Shown piece by piece: positions 26,145-38,904 of a stretch of 64,000 bases of DNA. Position numbers and translations under genes: made by a program. How positions within the stretch are numbered: the first letter of the stretch is position 1; each line of letters begins with the position of its first letter. This DNA comes from Colletotrichum lupini. Lineage: Eukaryota; Ascomycota; Sordariomycetes; Glomerellales; Glomerellaceae. The stretch covers positions 7,316,001 through 7,380,000 of the forward strand of contig NC_064672.1 in assembly GCF_023278565.1 (NCBI RefSeq), written 5' to 3'. The notes under the pieces were generated by a model that worked only from the letters and a program-made list of their open reading frames with translations, was not told where the DNA came from and did not search any database.

Positions 26145-27641
26145 ATGCACTGGCTCGTATCACTACTCTCTGCCGCCGCTATATTTTGTCAACAAGCGGC
26201 CAGCGATCCAACGCCGAAATATAATCCTCTCCCGCCCCTCCGTGAGCAAGCCAGCATCCAGGATGCCTGGACCGACGAGCGCAAGGCGGGCATCCCCGCC
26301 CTCCTCAAGAAACACGGCGTCGACGCCTGGCTGGTTCGCTCTCGCTCACTCACCCCTCATTTCACAAGACGGCGGTATTGACACGAGCGATAGATAAGCC
26401 AACGGGAGTACGCCGAAGAAACAGTCTTTTGGTCCCTCAAACCGGCATCAACCTTCTCCGCCCGGCGCCGCACAACTTGCCTTTTCCTCGCTAAACCCCT
26501 CGGCTCCGCCAACTCCTCTGGCGGCACCACCACCGCCACCCTCCCACAGCAACCCGGCTGCATCATAGGCTGGACCGCAGACGTCTGGGCGACGCTCAAA
26601 TCCCAGCTCGAAGCCGCGAACCCAGCCACCATCGCCGTCAACGCGCACCCGGAAATCGCCTTCGCCAGCGGCCTGCACGCGGGCGAGTATCAGGCCATGG
26701 CCTCCGGGCTCGGCGGCGAGTGGACCTCGCGCATGGTCGTCAAGCCCGAGATCGCCGTCGAGTTCATCTCGGCCCAGCCCGCGTCCAAGATGCCGCGGTA
26801 CAGGAAGATCATGGAGACGGCTTGGGCGATGATTGCCAAGGGATTCAGCGAGGCGGTTGTCGTGCCGGGGAAGACGACGACGGGGGACCTGGAGTGGTGG
26901 TTCCGGGAGGAGATCCTGGCGCACAACTTCTCGACGTGGTTTCAGCCGAGTGTGAGCGTCGTCGATGAGGCGCTGCCTTGGACTATGAGGTTGGAGACGA
27001 CTGCTGATGAAGGTGCGGGAGGCAGGATCATTCAGTATGGGGACATGCTCCATGTTGATTTTGGGTTGACGGCTATGGGGCTGAACACAGATACGCAGCA
27101 TCTCGGATACGTGCTTCGCCCCGACGAGACTGATGTGCCTCAAGATCTGAAGGACGGCTTAAAGAAGGGTAACAAGCTTCAAGATATCGTGAGGCGAAAC
27201 ATTGCTGTCGGTAAGACGGGTAACGAGATGCTCAAGGCGTCGCTGGGAGAGATGCACGCTGAGGGCATTGAGGGACGGGTCTACTCACACCCAATTGGGG
27301 ACTGGGGACATTCTGCTGGTCCTCTTATCGGTAAGAAGACGACATGTTTCCATTACAAGGCCGTTAATCTGGTGCGGCGCTGACTTCGCATAGGAATGAC
27401 CAACATGCAAGAGTATGTCTCGGCGGCTGGCGAATTGGCTGCGATCCGTAGTATGTGGTTCAGCGTAGAGCTTCTCGTCGAGCATTACGTACCTTCGAGG
27501 AACACGACCCTTTGGTTTGCCCTGGAGGAGGACGTGTACTGGGCTGGCGAGGAAGAGGGATGGCAATGGGTCTACGGCCGACAGGAGGAGTTCCATCTGG
27601 TGAAGGCGGCGAAGCAGCAACAGACGTCGGAAGAGTTGTGA
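26145..27641 (+). CDS. Secreted M24-family metallopeptidase (Xaa-Pro dipeptidase-like)
   Basis: Three exons (26145-26333, 26394-27330, 27394-27641) encode 457 residues. A signal peptide covers about residues 1-19. An N-terminal creatinase-type domain is followed by the pita-bread catalytic domain. Likely metal ligands are Asp285 (HVDFGL), Asp296 (NTDTQH) and His362 or His369 (HPIGDWGHSAG), with Glu residues in the last exon (ALEEDVYW and GRQEEF). The family cleaves N-terminal residues next to proline or related substrates; the exact specificity is not visible. Intron 1 has a weak donor (GTTCGC), but it is the only joint that gives the family sequence DAWL then ISQREYAEET. The gene is convergent with chorismate synthase, with 159 nt between stop codons. 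Confidence 0.88.
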
Positions 27642-27800
27642 GATGAGTCACTTCTTCATTCAACTTTGTGTCACTTCACGTTGTACAGAAATATGCAAAG
27701 AAAAAGAAGACTATTCGCTGACAAACCGAAAAAGGGGAATCTCATCATGAATTTGCTTTTAATGCCCGTTATTTACAACACATCCCAGTTTCCAACCAGC

Positions 27801-29110
27801 TTACGCCTTGCCATTCTCCCTCTTAATGGGAGGCAGCAGGCTCTTTGTCATCTGTCTTGCGTGCTGCGCCATGAGCGCATCCAAGAGGACGATCGCCGCC
27901 ATACCCTCAACGATGGGGATGGCACGGGGGACAACGCAAGGGTCGTGACGGCCCTTGGCGGCCAGCACGCCCTCCTCTGAACCGTCGTAGGTCGCCGTCG
28001 TCTGGTCCACGCCGATGGTCGCGGGGGGCTTGAAGGCGATGCGGAAGTAAATGGGCGCACCGTTGGAGATGCCGCCCTGGATACCGCCAGAGTAGTTGGT
28101 CTTGGTGGTCAACTTGGACCGGGGGATACCCATGCGCTGGGCGTCGGCCTGGAGCTCCGACTCGGGCGCCTTGATGAAGGCGTCGTTGTGCTGGGAGCCC
28201 GGAATTTCGCAGCCGCCAAAGCCGGAGCCGATCTCGAAGCCCTTTGTGGCGGGGATGCTGAGCATAGCGTGTGCAAGCGAGGCCTCGAGCTTGTCGAAGC
28301 AGGGCTCGCCGAGCGCCGAGGGTGGGTTGCGGATGACGCAGGTGACGGTTCCGCCAATGCTGTCGTCGCGCGCCTTATAGTCGCTGATGAGGTTAATCAT
28401 CTTCTCGTTGGTCTCCTCGTGCGGGCAGCGGACAGGGAGGAACTGGTCGACGGTCTTGCGGTCGACGGTGTTGAGGAGCGAGAGGAAGGCGGGGTTCGTC
28501 GAGGGGCTCGGGTGCTCGGGGGTCGGGGGGAAGAGGTGGCAGTTGCCGACGCTGGTGGTGAAGGCGGTGATCTCGGTACCGTAGGCTTCGCGGAGGTACT
28601 TCTCAGCGAGGGCGCCGGCGGCAACGCGGGCAATTGTCTCGCGGGCGGAGGAGCGACCACCGCCGGAGGAGGCCTTGACGCCGTACTTCTCGAGGTAGGT
28701 CCAATCGGCATGGGAAGGGCGGGGGAACATGTCCATCGTAGAGTTACCGTAGTCCTTGGGACGCTGATCCTCGTTCTGGACGAGCATGCCAATCGGGGTG
28801 CCAAGGGTGACACCGAACTCGGTACCGCTCTGAATGACGACACGGTCCTTCTCGTTTCTGGGCGTCGTAATTGAGCTCTGGCCGGGGCGGCGGCGGTTCA
28901 GCTGAGGCTGGATATCGGACTCGGTCAGAGCCATGCCGGGCGGGACGCCATCGACAATGACGCCGACGGACTTGCCGTGGGACTCGCCGTAGCTGCGCAG
29001 AGGGGCATCCTATGTTAGTCCACAATTGGCCATGAGAGACGAACAAGAGGAATTGGGTCGGAAGAGGCGACGCACGTCGTGACCTTGAAGTAATTGCCGA
29101 ACGTTGACAT
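27801..29110 (-). CDS. ARO2: Chorismate synthase
   Basis: Two exons on the minus strand, 29110-29076 and 28992-27801, encode 408 residues, the usual fungal length. The enzyme converts 5-enolpyruvylshikimate 3-phosphate to chorismate, the last common step to aromatic amino acids, in the cytoplasm. Signatures include [10 protein letters not shown] and GESHGKSVG at the N-terminus, [10 protein letters not shown], and [10 protein letters not shown] near the C-terminus. The first exon is only 35 nt; the acceptor CTGCGCAG is chosen because it alone restores the TYGESHG motif. Fungal homologues such as the Neurospora enzyme are bifunctional, reducing their own flavin; that is family knowledge. It shares an upstream region of 511 bp with the divergent lipoate ligase gene. 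Confidence 0.97.
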
Positions 29111-29621
29111 TTTTGCTACCGCTATAAAGGGGGTAAAGTTGGAGTGTGGGAAACGAGGGGAGGGGAGAGCGGTATGTAAGTTTGGAAAATTATCTGGGCC
29201 GATGTTCGGTGAGTCAACCACAGAAAGAAATCGGCCATCTGCGGGGTGGAGGGGTTTTCTATGATGTAGTTGAATTGCCCCGTTAATCGGGTGGGTCTTG
29301 CCCATACAGGGGTGGGTGGCCTAGTGAGAAAACGGACTCTGTTAGATGCAACTTACTTGAGAACCTCATCTCACCGCGTTGCTCACTCATTCGTTCCGCC
29401 ATCAAACGGCAGTGAATACATCCTTAACGCGACCCCTCTTACTCGTAAACTCATCAAACTGACTTAGACTCATTGCTTTGCTCTCAATCTATTCTCATAC
29501 ACTCTTTTAATCTTCGAATCACAGTCGAATATCACGAGACTTTTCACAGGGGCTCATGAAAATGTTAATCTGAAAGTACCATCAATCCCGTCTCATCCAA
29601 TATCTCTCACAGATCATCACA
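29111..29621. promoter_or_regulatory. Bidirectional promoter, chorismate synthase / lipoate ligase
   Basis: Two divergent housekeeping genes start at 29110 (minus) and 29622 (plus). The 511 bp between them must hold both promoters. No clear TATA box is seen, as is common for fungal housekeeping genes. Confidence 0.55.
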
Positions 29622-31061
29622 ATGCTGCCACTACGTAGCATTCAAGGAACTTTGTTCCGCATCAGACCATCAATACACCAAACCTCCCGCCAAACCCGAT
29701 TCTTCTCTGCCCTCGCCGCCTCACCAACCTCAAAGACCCAAGTCTACACCTCAAACTCTCGCGACCCCTACGTGAACCTCTCCATCGAGCACCACCTCCT
29801 TCAAATGACCCCATCTGACTCGACCGTCCTCTTCCTGTACACAAACCGCCCCAGCATCGTCATCGGCCGCAACCAGAACCCGTGGCTCGAGGTCAACCTT
29901 CCCCTCCTCAAGTCTCTACCCCCGTCGGATGCCATCGACCTCGTCCGCCGCCGCAGCGGAGGTGGAACGGTCTTCCACGATGAGGGCAATGTAAACTACT
30001 CCGTCATCTGCCCGCCTGCAAACTTTGACCGCGACACCCATGCAGAGATGGTCGTACGCGCCCTCCGCTCCCTCGGTGTCGAGGGCGCCGCCGTCAACTG
30101 CCGCCATGACATTGTCATGACTCTTCCCCCTCCGCCTTCCTCTTCAGGAACCTCCGACAAAGCACCGGATACCACCGCTTCCGTAGAAGCGGCATCGTGC
30201 AGCAAGCCAAAGGTGAACGCGGAAAACACGTTCAAGATCTCCGGCTCGGCGTACAAGCTCACCCGTCTCCGCTCCCTGCACCACGGAACGTGTCTCCTCT
30301 CGTCCCCGAACCTGCCGCGCATTGGCAGCTTCCTGCAGTCTCCCGCGGAACCCTTCATCAAGGCCCGCGGCGTCGAGAGTGTGCGCTCACGTATCCGCAA
30401 CGTGGGCATCACCGACACATCGACGTTCGAGGATGCCGTGATTAGCGAATTTGGAAAAATGTACGGTGACTTCACTGTCCGGGCAGAACTGGGCGAGAAG
30501 GATGCGCTCGGAGAGGATAAGGTAAAGAAGGGACTCAAGGAATTACGGGTAAGCTTTCATTTCTTCTCTCCTCGGTCGGCGATAGCCAGGGTCAGAAACT
30601 AACGGATATACACAGTCTCGGGAATGGACGTATGGCCAGACCCCTCTATTCACCTTCTCTACACACCCCTCTGAAGAAGACACGCGGGAACGTCCTCAGC
30701 TCCCGGGCAACGTGAGTAAACATCTTCATCTCTAGTCTTTGGTCGTTTCGTTCCATCCAATCCCGCTTGACCCCTTCAACGCTCAAACATGTAGCCAATC
30801 TACCCAGCACAGCCAGCTGACCCCGTCCAGTTCAACCTCACATTTGAAGCCCGCCACGGCCTCGTCCAAAGCTTCTCTCTGTCCGGACCGTCCTCTAGTC
30901 TCTCTAGTCAAGGATCGGCCAAGCTCTCGAATTCCATGATCAACACTCAGATCTGGGAGGTCGCAGACTGGGAAGAGCGTCTCCGCGCGGAGGGTTTGGA
31001 CCATAGCGAAGCGTCGACCGTGGGAAAGTGGCTGAACTCTGTGCTGGCAAATGGAAAGTAA
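29622..31061 (+). CDS. LIP3: Mitochondrial lipoate-protein ligase A
   Basis: Exons 29622-30548, 30616-30711 and 30795-31061 give 429 residues. The N-terminus (about 1-34) is Arg/Ser/Gln-rich without acidic residues, a typical mitochondrial presequence. The LplA catalytic fold is shown by [19 protein letters not shown] and by [19 protein letters not shown], the lysine of which contacts the lipoyl-adenylate. The protein belongs to the family of yeast Lip3/Aim22, which moves lipoyl groups onto E2 subunits of 2-oxoacid dehydrogenases. A low-complexity insert of Ser, Thr and Pro (about residues 168-190) separates the two motifs. The acceptor of intron 2 is ambiguous; I use the first AG after ATGT (30793-30794), which keeps frame. 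A later AG at 30829-30830 would also keep frame and drop 12 codons. Confidence 0.92.
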
Positions 31062-31461
31062 ATCAATCTCAAGTTTGGATTGATTTCTATCCAGAACAGA
31101 ACTTATCCCTGTACGATAAAGAAGTTGTGAGGCAGGGTAGGCAGGGCAGTGTATGATACTACATCCAGGACGACGAGCCTACATCAGCATATCGTGCCTA
31201 GCAAGTCGTAATCAACAGCAAATCTCATCACCTGTTTCATCTCTAGATCATTGCAAATGTCTTTTTCGAACCATCCCCTTTACTAAGGCACTTAAGAAGA
31301 TACCTTGAATTATGTTCAGACCTTTCTGCTTCTCTATCCTTCTAGATGCGCACATCTAGCTTCTATCTCCGAGTATTTGGCACATTCGGACCCTAACAGC
31401 AAGACTTCTCCAACGACACAATTCTCTACCTGTCTTTTCAATTTGTTCCCTCGCAAGGCAC
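31062..31461. other. Intergenic gap between lipoate ligase and split-gene 3' half
   Basis: Contains the convergent 3' ends of the lipoate ligase transcript and of the broken PaiB-like gene. No other feature seen. Confidence 0.5.
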
Positions 31462-31649
31462 TCACGTTGTCTTTGCCAGCTCCTTCATGTCGCTTCGCTC
31501 CTGAACCAAGGCAGCAATGGCTTGACCACCGTCAGAGCCAAGGCTCTGGAAGCCACGGATCACTCCCTCTCTATCGCCCTTTCGCATTTCCTGACTCATC
31601 TTGAATTTCCCCTCCAAGCGGTCGATAGCGATCTCAATGCCAATGATGT
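31462..31649 (-). pseudogene. C-terminal half of transposon-split PaiB-like gene
   Basis: Reading the minus strand from the left edge of the retrotransposon, an open frame of 60 codons runs to a TGA at 31464-31462. It begins IGIEIAIDRLEGKFKMSQ and includes KGDREGVIRGF, the C-terminal signature of PaiB-type FMN-binding split-barrel proteins. It has no start codon of its own. It continues in frame from the sequence on the other side of the insertion (45476-45977) once the inserted DNA and one GATGT copy are removed: the codons for MKKNI lie on the right flank and those for IGIEI on the left. The piece is not RIP-mutated. Confidence 0.9.
31645..31649. repeat. Target-site duplication GATGT, left copy
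   Basis: GATGT abuts the left LTR of the outer element; the same five bases abut the right LTR at 45476-45480. Confidence 0.85.
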
Positions 31650-31854
31650 TATTAGTATCCCTATTACAGGGTAGTTAGTTCGAACCGTAGTTAACGAAGA
31701 GATTAATTAAACTATTTAGATATCTACGTAGTAAGTATAAAAAGGAGGTTCTAACTATAGGTTAGGCTAGCTACGATAATCGTAAATAGGGCCCCTAATT
31801 AGCCCCTGCGTAGTTAGCTATATACTACGGTTAAATTAGACTTTTAATCCGATA
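31650..31854 (-). repeat. LTR of outer element (3' LTR)
   Basis: 205 bp; pairs with 45271-45475 in direct orientation. By eye the differences are almost all C/T or G/A transitions, with one transversion. Next to it, at about 31860-31873, is a pyrimidine run that is the polypurine tract on the minus strand. Confidence 0.9.
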
Positions 31855-31924
31855 CTAAGTTTCTCTTTTTTTTATCGATTTAACCGCTACGGTTAGAAGT
31901 ATAATTCGACCTCGGGCCCGTTTA

Positions 31925-31929
31925 CTAAG
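31925..31929. repeat. Target-site duplication CTAAG, left copy (inner element)
   Basis: CTAAG flanks the inner element on the left and again at 38900-38904. The uninterrupted target is the sequence next to the polypurine tract of the outer element. Confidence 0.85.
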
Positions 31930-32131
31930 TGTCGGATTGGAAGTCTAATTCGACCGCGGCATATAGCCGACTGCGCAGGGGCTAATTAGGGGCCCTATTT
32001 ACGATTATCGTAGCCAGCCTAACCTACGGTTAGAACCTCCTTTTTACACCTACGTAGATATCTAAATAGTTTAATTAATCTCTTTATTAACTACGGTTCG
32101 AACTAACTACCTTATAATAGGGATACTAATA
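31930..32131 (+). repeat. 5' LTR of inner element
   Basis: 202 bp, begins TGTCGG and ends CTAATA. The expected terminal CA reads TA, a RIP-type change. Differs from the 3' LTR at about eleven positions, all transitions by eye. Confidence 0.9.
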
Positions 32132-35100
32132 CTAATTAGTAATTAAATTCTATTATCGTAAATTAGTAAGGTATCTCGCTATATAAAAGAGACGACCTCT
32201 TAATACCATATAGAATAGGAGATTCGTACTAATTAACCTTACGGAAATAGACGAAAAAGGAGGCGATTTTTAAATGCCGCACGGAATTAAGTAATCGTAG
32301 CCTTTTATTACTTACGAGAGGTCGACGTTTATTATATTAAACTACGCTAGTTAACGGAACTACTTAGGTAATTAGTATTTTGCCGTCGCCTTAAGTAGCC
32401 TTTTTTATTAGATAACTTCCCCGCGGCCGGCTTGCGATTAGAAATTAACTAGTTAAATTAGTAAAAGGAATTCCCCGTATAACGACTACTTACCTAATCG
32501 ATTAGCGTAACGAACGGGCTTAATAATACGGTATAAAAGAGTACTATGCGATTAAAAAAGAGGATCTCTAAACGTAAATATTCTTGCTTAGCGACGAAAG
32601 TAACCCTATAGGAGTTATTAAGCTAAGAGATCTACGGTATACGGAAAAGTCTATTACTACGGGGATCTTATAGGTACGCCCTTAAGCCCGCAATCTAGAC
32701 GACCTTTTTATAGCTCCCTTAATTACCCCCCGGGTATTACTTAGGAATATAGTATAAGGGACGGTTTAACGAGGGAGGAGGGGATTTAGAGGTCCTAATA
32801 GTATCGAGTTAAGAGTATTATAGATCTCGGAGATTAACTTAAGAAGAAGGTAGCTACCCTAAAGTAGTCTTATGACTTCTCGCTAGAGTTATTATTAGCC
32901 TAAGAAAAGGTTAAAAAGACGAGGATCTGAGGGAAAAGAAAAGAATCTTTTAGAGGGCTACTAAAGGGCTTCTTTTTATACTAGCTCACGGTATAAGATT
33001 ACTAATTTTGAGAAATTAGTAATTAGTAAAGATCCTGAGACTAATTATTATATTTTATTATGGTAATATAAACGTCTACCGCTACTATTATTAAAAGGAA
33101 CTACTAGAACTTACTTTTTTATATTAGATAAAAAGGAGGATTTTAGTAGGTACGATGGCTAGCGATTTAGAAAGGTAGTAGTAATTATTAGAAATAGTAA
33201 AAACGAGAGTAGTAATAAGACGGCGAGAGGAAGCGGGAATCTCTTAGATTTTAATAAATTCGTTAGGTAGCGAAAGCACGGATTTATTATAACCGGCGCG
33301 CGGATTAGATATATCCCCGTTAAAATTAAATACGCTAGCGACTATTAATATAGGTATAAGCTAGAGCACGACCCTTAGCGAGTTAGGGTAAGGAAAAAGA
33401 GGACGAAACCCGATTTTAGATAGAATCCTAATCCTTTATAAGTAGGTAAATATTAACCCGGATTATTAGGGGACGTAGATATATAGAATCGCGGATTAGC
33501 TTAATAGCGAGTAAATTAACGTAGTATTGATCTATTTAACTGAGGTTTATAAGAAAAAGGGGCTATAGGGGTAACCCCTGTTTTATAAAATCGTAAACAA
33601 CCTTAGCTATTAGCTAGACAAATAGTTCGTAAGCGTAAGCTTAGGAATTACGAAAGCGGTTAATAAATTCTTTTATAAGCGAGGGGTACTACTAGCGTAA
33701 TTATAATTACGAGAACTTTACGAAATCTTAGTAGTAATAATTATAGAGGAGGAATTCGTAATATAGACCTAGGTATAAGTCAATAGGGCGTATAATCGCT
33801 TTAACGAATTTAGAAAAAGGGTGAACGACCTAGATTTCCTTCTTATAATTACTAACGGTAATTTATTATTATAAAAGGATATATAGAGGTAAAATATGGT
33901 GCTAGAAGTATAATAATTAATAATTCTATCTATTTCGATCTATAGCTCGTCGCCGCTACTAATACGAAATTCGGTATTAATTAGCTAGTAAAAAAAGAGG
34001 TAGACTACCCGAAGTTACTAATAGTACGTAGCGACGCAGGGATCGTATATAGATACTAAAAATCTAGCGGTAAATACGAGGTAGTTTATAGACCTTAAAA
34101 AGATCTTCTTAAAAGAGAAATTATACTCTGGGGGGAAGTATAAGGTTTTATAAGAAACCCTAACGATGTTTTACGATTATTACGAAAAAGTCGGAATTAG
34201 GGAATATTAGTACTATTCGGTAGTTAATATCGTATTCGTAAATAAAGCTTTTAATTACTACTACGAAGCGGTGCATAATCTCGATCGAAACGACTTTTTT
34301 AATATAATTAACGTAATCCGAAGCCGCTTTGAGACCTATAATAGGAACCTAGAGCTCCTATCTAAGCTATAAGCGATTTCTTTTATATTTATAGCTAGGA
34401 TAATAGAGGGTAAATTGCGAGTAGAAATCTTTGAAGAGCTTATTAATCGAATTAATAAGCTAGCGAAAACCTAGCTAAATAAGGGGACTAACGAGTAAAA
34501 AGTTAGATATTTTTATACTATAATCTAGCGCGTTCTAAAAGCGAAAATAACTCTATACTAAGTACCCAAAGATTACGAGACGCTCTGCTCGAGGCTAAGA
34601 TCTAACTTTAATATTAAAATAAGAATGCCGTACTAAACCTACTTCTAAGCATACGACGGCCCTTATTAATAGCATTGGGTCGACCGAACGTATAATAAAA
34701 AAGGAAAGGAAGCTAGGTACGGTAATCGCTAGTAGGGAATCCTAAATTCGTTAAATAAATAGAGATTTAACTCGCGAGTAGGGTAATAAAAGAAGTAGTG
34801 TTTTATTTATAAAAAGGATAGATATTAGTTAAGTAATTACTCCGAAGAAGAGCGTACTAAATTATACGAATAATATAGAAAATTAAGGGTAGTAGATAGT
34901 AAAACTAGCCCTTATCGATTTAACTAATTCCTTATTATATATGAGGGTAGATCTAGGGGTACGGAACCTAGCAAAAGTAGCTAATTTAGTAGCCTAAAGC
35001 ACCCGCACCCTATAGGAGATTCGGAAGATAAGGAAGATCTTACCCCCTATACTAACGAATTAGATTATAACGAAGTCGACGATATTAACTACTCTTTTTT

Positions 35101-38100
35101 CGCCCCGTTAGCTTTGGGAGGATATACGAGGCTAAACGAATAAAAGGTAGTAAAAGCCCTTAATAAGTAGGCTTTTATTTACGGATAGTAAGGGAAGGTC
35201 CCTTAGATAACGGATATAGAGGTAGGTAAAAGGACGAATTTAATAGCGCAGAATTCTATTCTCTTAATATTTAAAGAAAAGAGATAGGGTACTAAGCAAT
35301 TCTAAGGGTAGCTAGAGGGGTCTTTTTTATACTACTTAGATTACTTAAATACTAAGCTCGTATAGGCATTCTACGCGAACGAAAAGTACGGCCTAGATAA
35401 TTTCTATAGGATTATCCTAGATACTAGGGCATTGTAATAGTTAATAGGAGGAAAAGGGTAATTCTAGGCGCTATAAAAAATCGCGTTAGTAATACTTAAT
35501 ACGTTAATAGCGGGTATTATGAGGATTAGCTTTAGCCTAGGTAAGGAAATCGTTACCCTAGGTACGGTAAAAGTAGAGACGTACTTCGGAACGATAACTT
35601 TTTATATCCTGCCTATTAATACCCCATTTCTCTTATATTTAAAAGATATGGATCGACTAGGTATTATATTTGATAATATAAGGAATAGAATCTCTAGCTA
35701 TAAGCATTTCGAAATAGTCGAACGACGATGGGGGCACGCGTTTATAAGGCTTATTAACGATACGAAGTTAATTAATTACCTAACGGAAAGTGAGCTTAGA
35801 TAACTATACTAGAGATTTAGTTACCTATCGGTTGCGAGGCTATATAACTTCTTAAAGTATTTAAGTAATAATAATATTAAAATAGGGGCGCTGGAGTAGT
35901 TAACGAAAGTATGCTACTAATGCTAAATAAATGCGTAGAGCCTACGTAGATTTAAATTTAAATTGCGTAATAAGCTTAACTTTAATTAGGAGATCGTCGT
36001 TAATATCTTTTATTTAAACAGTCGACCGGTCCTATATATAATCGACGAGGCTATATTATTCTAAGTAGGGCAATTCCTGCGGGATCTATAAGTAAAAATA
36101 GTATGGGTAGCTCTATAAAAAAGCTAGATCGATATATACTAGGGACTACTAGACGGTATTAGAACCGACGCTAGTACTAGTTTTAAGTTAGTAGAATTTA
36201 AAGAAAATGCGACGGCTTATAGTATATAGTTAAAAATCGTGCCCGTTAAAGCGTACTATAGTATTAGAAAGGTAGAAAGGGCGCACTAGTAATTAAAAAG
36301 AGCGTTTAAAATTATTAAAAAGGAAAATCCCGATTCCGACGACGATAAATACCTCTAAACGGTACTTAAATACTATAACGATACTATGGGGCTTAACGGG
36401 CTTATACCGACGCTTTTAGTATTTAGAGTATATCTAAGAACGACCTTAGCCTTATTACCGTTGCTAAACGTAAGCTAGCGAGCTTAAGTAGTTAAAAAAG
36501 TAATATGGGTACTGCGCGAGGTAAGCGTAAGAAGGTAAGTTAATAAGGTAATTACTACGCGCAATGGGCCTAATATAGGGGTTAATTTAGATATGCCCCT
36601 AAATTCGGATATACGAGTATAGCGCGAAATTACTTAATAATAGGCTGGGCTATATAAATTGATTTCCGTTAACGAGCGTTCTTACGTAGTTATGAGAGAT
36701 CGCGACTAACTATTCGAGGTATTAATTACGGTAGTTAGACTATATTATATAGATCCTATTAAGGTAATTTCTAGCTTATAAGAAGAAGAAGAGCTAGGGG
36801 AAGCTATATAACCCGTAGTAGAGGCATAGGAAATTATCCTCGACGAAATCGTCGTAGTAGTATTAATAAACGACGAGGAAGAGGAAATTACTAAAAGGGC
36901 ACTAATACGTCGCAGGAGACCACGACGGCAAGCACTAACGCGGTAATTTATTACTAATAACGAGGTAATTAATACCTTTTATATAGTAAAAGAGAAAGCC
37001 GATTTCGAACTAGTAATTAAACTACGTAAAGAAGGCGTAATTATAACTACTAAAAAGCCGTATAAGGGATTAGATCTTATTAAAATAGATACTTTGCGCA
37101 ATCGAGGGGTCTATCGATTTATCCTCTACGATTTAGAAAAGTATATAAACCTCTATATATTTAAATCGCGAATAGTTCGTAAAATTAAAGGAAAAGGAAC
37201 ACCCTAACCGTACGAGAAGTTTAGATACGTAATTTAAGGGTATAGCGACGTTAAAAAGGCGACGCTATTTATATAATCGCTTACTATATAGCGCTATAGC
37301 TAACGATTAATAATAGTACTAATAGTATCGCTACGGAAGAAGGGATATGAGATTTAGAGCCGTGATATTACCTAGGTATATACCTAATCGGCTACAGGGC
37401 TTATAAGGAAAATCCTAGCCTATCTACCGAAAGAAATAGCTAATAAGTACTTAGAAAGTACGATTATTAAAGTGCTTAAGCTACTATATAAGCTCGTAGA
37501 ATCGGGCACTTATTAGTAGGCTACTTACTACGATTTTTATATTAATTAACTATTAATAGTTACCTCTACGTACGACCCGTACTTATTAATTATAGAGTAC
37601 GAAGGTAACTAATTTAGGATCGTTAGAATACAGACCGACGATATATTAAGCCTATCCGATATTAACTTTATAAAAAAAGAGGATAAGGAGCTCTAAAAAG
37701 CGGGCTTCGTAGGGAAGCTAAAAGAGGTCCTTATAATAAACACCCCCCTAGTATTTAACGGCGGGATTTTTATAATTAAAAAGGAAACCGTCGTCTTTTA
37801 GTAAAAGGGGTAGGGCGAGAAGATTAACCTCGTCGACCCGAACGTAACTAATATTAAGAAGCGGTATAAGGCTAAGCTTATGCGAGGGGTATATATTACG
37901 AGTATTTATTAGCCTAAGGTAACTTTTAACTATACTAGGGTAGCGTAGGCTATAGATCTAACCGAACGAGACGTCGAGGTACTTAATAAGTAGCTTAAGT
38001 AGTAATAAACGAATCTCGATTAAGGTCTCGTTTACTACCCGATCGACTTTATAACTAGTAAGCTTTACGTCTTCGTTAATAGGTTATTTATGAATAATAA

Positions 38101-38697
38101 CGACCTTATTTCGTAATTAGGGTATATTATTATCCTAGTTAATGAGAGTATGGGTAAGAGCGAATTTACTATATACGGTAATATAATTTACTACTCGTTA
38201 ACTAAAAATAAGTAGGTAACGAGAAGTGTACTAGCGTCGGAGGTTTATGGTATAATTAACGGCGTTAACTTCTCCTATATAATTTTAACGACGCTAAGGA
38301 AGATTACTAATCGAATTAGCCTTTTACCTATTCTAACGGTTATTTATACCGATTCCTACTCGCTATACGAATGCCTCGTTAAATTAGGAATAATAAAAGA
38401 AAAGAGGCTTATAATCGATATTATAGCCCTTAGGCAATCGTACGAAAGGCGCGAGATACTTAAGATCCATTAGATTAATAATAAAAACAACCTCGCAAAC
38501 GCTTTTATAAAAGTAGTACTAAATAAGGGATTAGAGTAATTTATAAATAGCGGAAAAGTTACTATACGAATAGAGGGATGGGTTATATAAAAAGAATAGA
38601 GAAAAGGGGGAAAAGGAGACGACTTAGTAAACGGGCCCGAGGTCGAATTATACCTCTAACCGTAGCGGTTAAATTAATAAAAGAAAGAGAAAGTTAG

Positions 38698-38899
38698 TAT
38701 CGGATTAGAAGTCTAATTTAACCGCGGTATATAGCCGACTGCGCAGGGGCTAATTAAGGGCCCTATTTACGATTATCGTAGCTAGCCTAACCTACGGTTA
38801 GAACCTCCTTTTTATACCTACGTAGATATCTAAATAGTTTAATTAATCTCTTCGTTAACTACGGTTCGAACTAACTACCCTATAATAGGGATACTAATA
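38698..38899 (+). repeat. 3' LTR of inner element
   Basis: 202 bp, direct repeat of 31930-32131. Its first bases read TATCGG where the partner reads TGTCGG, again a TG-to-TA change. Confidence 0.9.
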
Positions 38900-38904
38900 C
38901 TAAG
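38900..38904. repeat. Target-site duplication CTAAG, right copy (inner element)
   Basis: Matches 31925-31929; after it the outer element resumes with TCGTCTCC. Confidence 0.85.

Larger units (their letters stand above)
31930..38899 (+). mobile_element. Inner Ty1/copia LTR element (plus), RIP-mutated
   Basis: A complete 6,970-bp element with 202-bp LTRs (31930-32131 and 38698-38899), flanked by CTAAG. Ignoring stops, order is that of Ty1/copia: gag (about 33.1-34.9 kb) with a zinc-knuckle remnant near 34.8 kb; protease remnant near 35.42 kb where the DTG site reads DTR; a 95-codon open stretch at 35519-35803 joining protease and integrase; integrase to about 36.5 kb; reverse transcriptase about 37.0-37.9 kb with an intact QTDD motif at about 37628-37642; RNase H about 38.05-38.6 kb. 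A purine tract (about 38679-38693) precedes the 3' LTR. TAG and TAA stops interrupt every domain, mostly where CAG, TGG or CAA would be expected. It inserted into the outer element in the opposite orientation. Confidence 0.93.

Noticed and set aside
26448..27143. 231-codon minus frame
   Set aside because: Antisense shadow of the M24 peptidase gene.
28188..28874. 228-codon plus frame
   Set aside because: Antisense shadow of chorismate synthase.
31676..31690. TTCGAACC word resembling a tRNA T-loop
   Set aside because: It recurs in all four LTRs and has no tRNA-like context; it is LTR sequence.
35519..35803. 95-codon frame as a host gene
   Set aside because: It is the protease-integrase link of the inner Ty1/copia element that happened to escape stop codons.
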